Below are positions 29,071-32,671 of a stretch of DNA of 32,671 nucleotides, one piece after another. The stretch's first letter is position 1; every line of letters begins with the position of its first letter. Location of the stretch: the NCBI GenBank assembly GCA_905339255.1, contig CAJPFO010000254.1, positions 1 through 32,671 on the forward strand, written 5' to 3'. The DNA is from Myxococcaceae bacterium (GTDB lineage Bacteria > Myxococcota_A > UBA9160). The notes under the pieces were generated by a model. The model did not search any database, was not told the DNA's origin, and saw only the letters and a program-made list of their open reading frames with translations. A program made the translations under genes and the position numbers.

Positions 29071-31650
29071 TCAGAGTTCGCCACGCTCGACCGCTTGCGT
29101 GTCGATCAGGTAGTGGGCGCGAGCAGCGGCGCGAAGCTCCCCCGCGTCGAAGCGGACGGTCACGGCCGTGACGATGCCGTTCGGGTCGGCTTCGACCTCC
29201 GTCCGTCCGTTGTAGTCGAGGGGGACGGCGTCACCGCTCGCAGCGTCCGTCACGAGAAGGCTATGGACGTGATCGTCGCGGCGGAGCGAGCCGCCGCGGA
29301 TCCGCGCGGTCACGGACGTCGCGGAGCGCTCGAAGCGGACCTCACCGATCTCCGAGGCGGGGATTGCGGCGGGCGGGTCGTGAAGCTCGAGATCGAGGCC
29401 ACCGAACACGGACATGTGTCCCGTTCCGAGATCGGCCATTCCCATGAGCTGGAGGAAGCGGCCGTAGTATTCGAGATCGTTCGTGTTCGCGATCGCGACG
29501 AGCGCCGCGGGCTCGACGAAGCGTCCGGTGGAGGGGTCGAGCCGCGTCGACACCCGGTAGAGGCCGAAGGGCATGTCCCAGGAGCCGACGAACTGGATCT
29601 CGAAGCCCGCGTAGTTGTGGAGCGTCACGAGGCCACCGTCGTATTCGAGCGCGAGCGGGAAGCGGAGCTTCGAGGTCGGATCGACGACCGTCTTCCCGTC
29701 GACGAGTTTCCCGCCGATCACGAAGACGAGCGCTCGTTTCGAGTTTCCTTCGACGATCCCTCCGAGGTAGTGGAGCGAATCGAAGCCGATCTGGTTCCAG
29801 GAGGGGAGCATCGTCGGGTTCGGTGCTGCGAGGCGGCGAAGCTCGAGAACGCTCCCGGGATCGCCGGCTCGCGCAGGGACGAGAAGGGGCGCGGGCTCGT
29901 GGCCTCTCGGAAGGACCTCGAAATGGAGCTTCTCGTCGAAGCGACCGCCTTCACTCGCCCCGAAGAACTTGAGCCCGACGCGCCACGGATCGACCCGGAA
30001 GCCACCCGAGATCTCGACGTCGAGCCGTCCGCCCTCGGAACCCCTCCAGGTCTCGCGAGGGACGATCGAGAGGAACTGCCCGTCCGCCGAGACGTGGACG
30101 TGCTCGGCCGGCTTTCCGCCGATTCGCACCGAGAGCGAGTCGGGATCGATCGCAGCCCAGCGCGTGTCGCCGCCCTCACGAAGGAAGAGCGTGAAGGTGA
30201 GCGGCTGGTTCGCCGAGATCGTGCGGGGCGGTGTGGTTCGGAACGCGCCGAACGGCTCCGTGTAGATCAAGAATACGCCCTCGCGCGGAAGCGGCTCGTC
30301 GGGGCCCGTGGTGGTTCGCGGATCGGCTCGCCCGGCCGCAGTGAGCGGGTAGTCGAAGGGGACGAAGAAGACGCCGCCATTCTCACCGGCGATGACGATC
30401 CCGTCGGGTCCGATCGCCGGCGAGGAGTTCAGATCGTTGCGCTCGTCGTCGACGAGGCGGTACGCCCAGCGAAGCCTTCCGTCGGGCTCGATCGCGAGAA
30501 GACTTCCCTCCCCGCTGCCGACGTAGATCCGATCGTTCGCGTCGACCGCGGGCGAGGAGCGGATCGGGCCGAGGCCATCGTGCGCCCAGCGGACGGCGCC
30601 CGTCGAGGGATCGAGTGCGTACACGGTGCCGTCGGTCGACGCCTGGATGAGCGTCCCGTCGGAGAGCTGCGCCGGGCTCGAGTAGAGGTGGCCGCGGACT
30701 CCCCGGGACCAGATCTCCTTGCCGCTCTCCTGCGCGTACGCCCGGACGTGGCCGTCGAAGCCGCCGATCACGACGGCGCCGTTCGGCTCGCTCGAGGTGA
30801 GGAGCGGCGACGCGGCGTTCGAGCCGAGCCCGCCGGCCGTCCAGAGCGTTTCGCCGGTGCGGGTGTCGAAGGCGAAGACGTTCCGCCAGATCATGTACTG
30901 CGAGCCGGCGAAGATCCTCTCCGTCCGCGGATTCACGGCGGGGAGCGACCACATGAGCTCGTTGCCGAGGTACTCGCGCCGCTTCGCTCCCGTGTCCCGA
31001 TCGATCGCGTAGATGAGGAAATTGTCGTTCGGTGCGAGGAGCGTCCCGTCCGGAAGCATGCCGATGTTCCCCTCGAACCAATCGACGTTGTACGACTCGA
31101 CGCCGTGGCGTGCCTCGACCTCCTCGACCGTGTCGGCGCGAAACTTCCATACGAGCGCGCCGGTCTCGCGATCGAGCGCGTAGACGTGCGCGTCTCCGGA
31201 TCCGAAGTAGACGCGGCCGCGATCGTCGAGGAGCGCTGCGGAGTCGATCACCTCGGCGGTGGCGTACTTCCAGCGGAGCGCTCCACTGCGGTCGAGCGCA
31301 TAGAAGTTCTGATCGGCCGAGCCGATGTAGACGTTTCCCGAGGCGTCGATCACGGGCGAGCTGAACACCCCCTTTCCGGTCTGGAAGCTCCAGGGCCGGA
31401 GCGAATCGTCGACGCGCGGCGCGAGCGGGCTGCGTCCGTTCTGGAGGGGATTCGCGCGGAACTTGGGCCACGGGCTCGAGGGGTCGAGGGGGACGCCGCC
31501 GAATCGGCCTCGAGCGTCGGGTTCCCGATCCGGAAGGAAGGCCCGTGCGCCGAAGGGGATCGTGCGCGCAGCCCAGAGCACCGTCGCCAGGACGACGAGG
31601 CCGAGGGCGACGAACGCGGCGCGGCGGCCTCGCGCGGAGGACCTCTTCAT
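29071..31650 (-). CDS. Large PQQ-like beta-propeller protein with N-terminal membrane anchor
   Basis: An 859-aa protein. A positively charged N-terminus and hydrophobic helix (about 11-27, AAFVALGLVVLATVLWA) suggest export or anchoring. From about 85 to 430 there are repeated propeller blades with the pattern SSPVIDASGNVYIGSADQNFYALD, then VYFGSGDAHVYALDRETGALVWKF and VYALDPSTGAVRW. These are PQQ/pyrrolo-quinoline quinone-like repeats as in BamB, without clear catalytic residues of a dehydrogenase. The second half (about 440-859) is beta-rich and not recognised. Its ATG overlaps the stop of the tetR gene (ATGA), so expression is tied to the regulator. Confidence 0.82.
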   Translation of the reverse strand: MKRSSARGRRAAFVALGLVVLATVLWAARTIPFGARAFLPDREPDARGRFGGVPLDPSSPWPKFRANPLQNGRSPLAPRVDDSLRPWSFQTGKGVFSSPVIDASGNVYIGSADQNFYALDRSGALRWKYATAEVIDSAALLDDRGRVYFGSGDAHVYALDRETGALVWKFRADTVEEVEARHGVESYNVDWFEGNIGMLPDGTLLAPNDNFLIYAIDRDTGAKRREYLGNELMWSLPAVNPRTERIFAGSQYMIWRNVFAFDTRTGETLWTAGGLGSNAASPLLTSSEPNGAVVIGGFDGHVRAYAQESGKEIWSRGVRGHLYSSPAQLSDGTLIQASTDGTVYALDPSTGAVRWAHDGLGPIRSSPAVDANDRIYVGSGEGSLLAIEPDGRLRWAYRLVDDERNDLNSSPAIGPDGIVIAGENGGVFFVPFDYPLTAAGRADPRTTTGPDEPLPREGVFLIYTEPFGAFRTTPPRTISANQPLTFTLFLREGGDTRWAAIDPDSLSVRIGGKPAEHVHVSADGQFLSIVPRETWRGSEGGRLDVEISGGFRVDPWRVGLKFFGASEGGRFDEKLHFEVLPRGHEPAPLLVPARAGDPGSVLELRRLAAPNPTMLPSWNQIGFDSLHYLGGIVEGNSKRALVFVIGGKLVDGKTVVDPTSKLRFPLALEYDGGLVTLHNYAGFEIQFVGSWDMPFGLYRVSTRLDPSTGRFVEPAALVAIANTNDLEYYGRFLQLMGMADLGTGHMSVFGGLDLELHDPPAAIPASEIGEVRFERSATSVTARIRGGSLRRDDHVHSLLVTDAASGDAVPLDYNGRTEVEADPNGIVTAVTVRFDAGELRAAARAHYLIDTQAVERGEL

Positions 31651-32348
31651 GCGGGATCTCCTTCTCGATGCGTCGGCGCGCGCTCGGGCGGCCTGCGCTC
31701 TGCGGCGAGCGCGGAGTGGAGGAGTCGCTTCGTGAGTGCGATCACCTCGGGGCGTCGCGACTCGGAATCGGCGCTCCGGAAGACGGCCCGGGTGAGCGCC
31801 ATCCCCTGCATGATCTGGAAGAGCAGGCTCACGAGGGCGGGGAACTCGGAAACGTCGCGAGCGAGGTCGGGGAATAGCCCGGCTGCCGTCGGCTGGATCG
31901 AGGCATCGAACGAATCCGTCGCGGGCGCTACGCGCTGGCGCAGGGCCGGATCGTTCGCGCTCGCCACCCAGAGCTCGAGGACGGCCTTGAACTCGCTCGA
32001 GCCGAAGACCGCCCAGAGCAGGTCGACGAGCGCATCGAGGCGCTCGGGGCCGCCGGGGAGCGCAGCGAGGCCCTGCTCGACCGGCGCGCGAAGTCGCTCG
32101 TAGAGGTGCTCGAGCGTCGCTCCGAGCAGCGCGAGACGCGTTCCGTAGTGGTGGAGGAGGGCGCCGTGCGAAACACCGGCGCGGCGGCAGACCTCGCCCG
32201 TCGTCGTCCCCGTGAAACCGGCCTCGACGAGCGAAGCGATCGTCGCGTCGAGGAGCCGCGCGCGCGTGGCGGCGCTTCGCGCGGGTTGGCTCCGGCGCGG
32301 AAGCGGATCTCGCGGCTTCGATCGATGGGAGATCATTGGGGCAATCAT
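31647..32348 (-). CDS. TetR-family transcriptional regulator
   Basis: A 233-aa repressor-type regulator. The HTH region spans about 28-72: ATRARLLDATIASLVEAGF, then GTTTGEVCRRAGVSHGALLHHYGTR, the classical TetR recognition helix pattern. The C-terminal ligand domain is helical. The first in-frame ATG is at 32348; another at 32336 is only four codons later, and neither has a clear Shine-Dalgarno site. It is the first gene of a pair with the beta-propeller gene and probably autoregulates through the inverted repeat just upstream. Confidence 0.9.
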   Translation of the reverse strand: MIAPMISHRSKPRDPLPRRSQPARSAATRARLLDATIASLVEAGFTGTTTGEVCRRAGVSHGALLHHYGTRLALLGATLEHLYERLRAPVEQGLAALPGGPERLDALVDLLWAVFGSSEFKAVLELWVASANDPALRQRVAPATDSFDASIQPTAAGLFPDLARDVSEFPALVSLLFQIMQGMALTRAVFRSADSESRRPEVIALTKRLLHSALAAERRPPERAPTHREGDPA

Positions 32349-32356
32349 CAGTTATA

Positions 32357-32384
32357 AAAACATTAAGTCAATAACGCATGTTTT
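32357..32384. promoter_or_regulatory. Candidate TetR operator in the AT-rich upstream region
   Basis: AAAACAT-N14-ATGTTTT forms a 28-bp inverted repeat 9 bp upstream of the first tetR ATG, within the most AT-rich stretch of the window. On the minus strand it includes TTGACT and adjoins TATAAC, but their 9-bp gap does not fit a standard promoter. Position and symmetry suggest autoregulation. Confidence 0.5.
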
Positions 32385-32507
32385 GCCCCTCGGGGGAATC
32401 GGCCGACCGTCCTCTTGTGCTGGCTCGCTCGTGGGCCCTCCCCGGGCCCGGCCCCTTCGCGAGGCGACGTGGAGGCTCGCGCGCGTGAACCGGGGCGGGG
32501 AAGTCCC

Positions 32508-32671
32508 CTAATAGGTTCCGCCGAGCTTCGCGTGATCCCAGGAAACGATCCGCTCGGGCCGCACGCGGATCGCCACCCGCTTGGCGGCGGTCGGGCGTAG
32601 GCGCTCGCGGAGCGCCGCGCGATCGTCGGCGGGTTCGGCGCCGCTTCGCGGCGCGACGCATTCGAGAACGT
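32508..32671 (-). CDS. C-terminal end of a probable PPOX-fold (pyridoxamine 5'-phosphate oxidase-like) protein
   Basis: The minus-strand frame is open from the window edge and gives 53 residues ending in a TAG at 32508. The tail RVAIRVRPERIVSWDHAKLGG resembles the last strand of PPOX-class flavin or F420-dependent proteins, where VRVxPERVxSWD plus a KLGG end is common. The rest lies outside the window. It is co-oriented with, and upstream of, tetR, separated by 159 bp. The call rests on a short tail and is moderate. Confidence 0.55.
   Translation of the reverse strand, partial: VLECVAPRSGAEPADDRAALRERLRPTAAKRVAIRVRPERIVSWDHAKLGGTY

Noticed and set aside
29095-32103. A 1,002-codon plus-strand frame opposite the beta-propeller and tetR genes
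   Set aside because: The minus strand has repeated propeller blades and a TetR HTH. The plus-strand translation has no family features.
32433-32449. GGGCCC-N5-GGGCCC hairpin as a terminator of the PPOX-like gene
   Set aside because: GGGCCC is self-palindromic and expected often at this GC content, and no T-tract follows.
1-32671. CRISPR array, tRNA or rRNA genes, or an insertion sequence with transposase
   Set aside because: I saw no regularly spaced short repeats, no clover-leaf or rRNA segments, and no transposase or integrase motifs in any frame.

Overview
The window is very GC-rich and almost fully coding. It comes from a Gram-negative (didermic) bacterium: it carries an Mla/MCE-type envelope lipid transport operon with a PqiC-like lipoprotein, a lipoprotein signal, and several inner-membrane proteins. 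The gene mix (STAS-MlaE fusion, iron-sulfur prokaryotic photolyase, TesB thioesterase, DUF885, MAPEG, TetR, PQQ-like beta-propeller) resembles high-GC environmental lineages such as Myxococcota or Desulfobacterota/Binatota. That placement is inference only; no rRNA or tRNA is visible.

Region 1 (1-9716) is a type I restriction-modification locus with accessory cargo between hsdS and hsdM. The order is hsdR (3' end only), hsdS, then about 5.6 kb of cargo, then hsdM. The cargo, in order, is: a remnant of a DUF5131 gene start; a MazF-type toxin-antitoxin pair bracketed by two copies of a palindromic repeat; a protein with a YezG/DUF600-like C-terminus; a decayed copy and then an intact copy of a 96-aa protein family; a truncated dCTP deaminase; a short duplicate of the hsdM 5' end; a GIY-YIG/DUF4357 protein; a second intact 96-aa paralogue; and an unknown 315-aa protein followed by a PIN/VapC-type RNase. 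Two structures stand out. An exact 42-bp duplication of the hsdM start (5234-5275 and 8203-8244) bounds a roughly 3-kb cassette. A spaced element, TTCAC[C/G]TTGC-N15-TGTG[C/A]TTC[T/G]CT, sits about 20 bp upstream of each 96-aa family copy, including the decayed one.

Region 2 (9751-13847) holds a MoxR AAA+ ATPase with its VWA/CoxE-like partner, then a FeS-BCP/PhrB-type photolyase. Region 3 (13881-17353) is a tightly overlapping operon for STAS-MlaE permease, MlaF ATPase, MlaD/MCE protein and PqiC-like lipoprotein. On the opposite strand, an ABC exporter ATPase and permease lead into a TesB thioesterase (17390-19851).

Region 4 (19977-29043) runs on the plus strand: a class-A-like serine hydrolase overlapping a D-threonine-aldolase-like PLP enzyme, a GNAT fused to a degenerate acyl-CoA-synthetase half, a thiamine-diphosphate enzyme with an extended SDR, and a DUF885 metallopeptidase-like protein overlapping a MAPEG membrane protein. 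Region 5 (29071-32671) is on the minus strand: a TetR regulator translationally coupled to a large PQQ-like beta-propeller protein, and the 3' end of a probable PPOX-fold gene. An AT-rich inverted repeat lies upstream of tetR.
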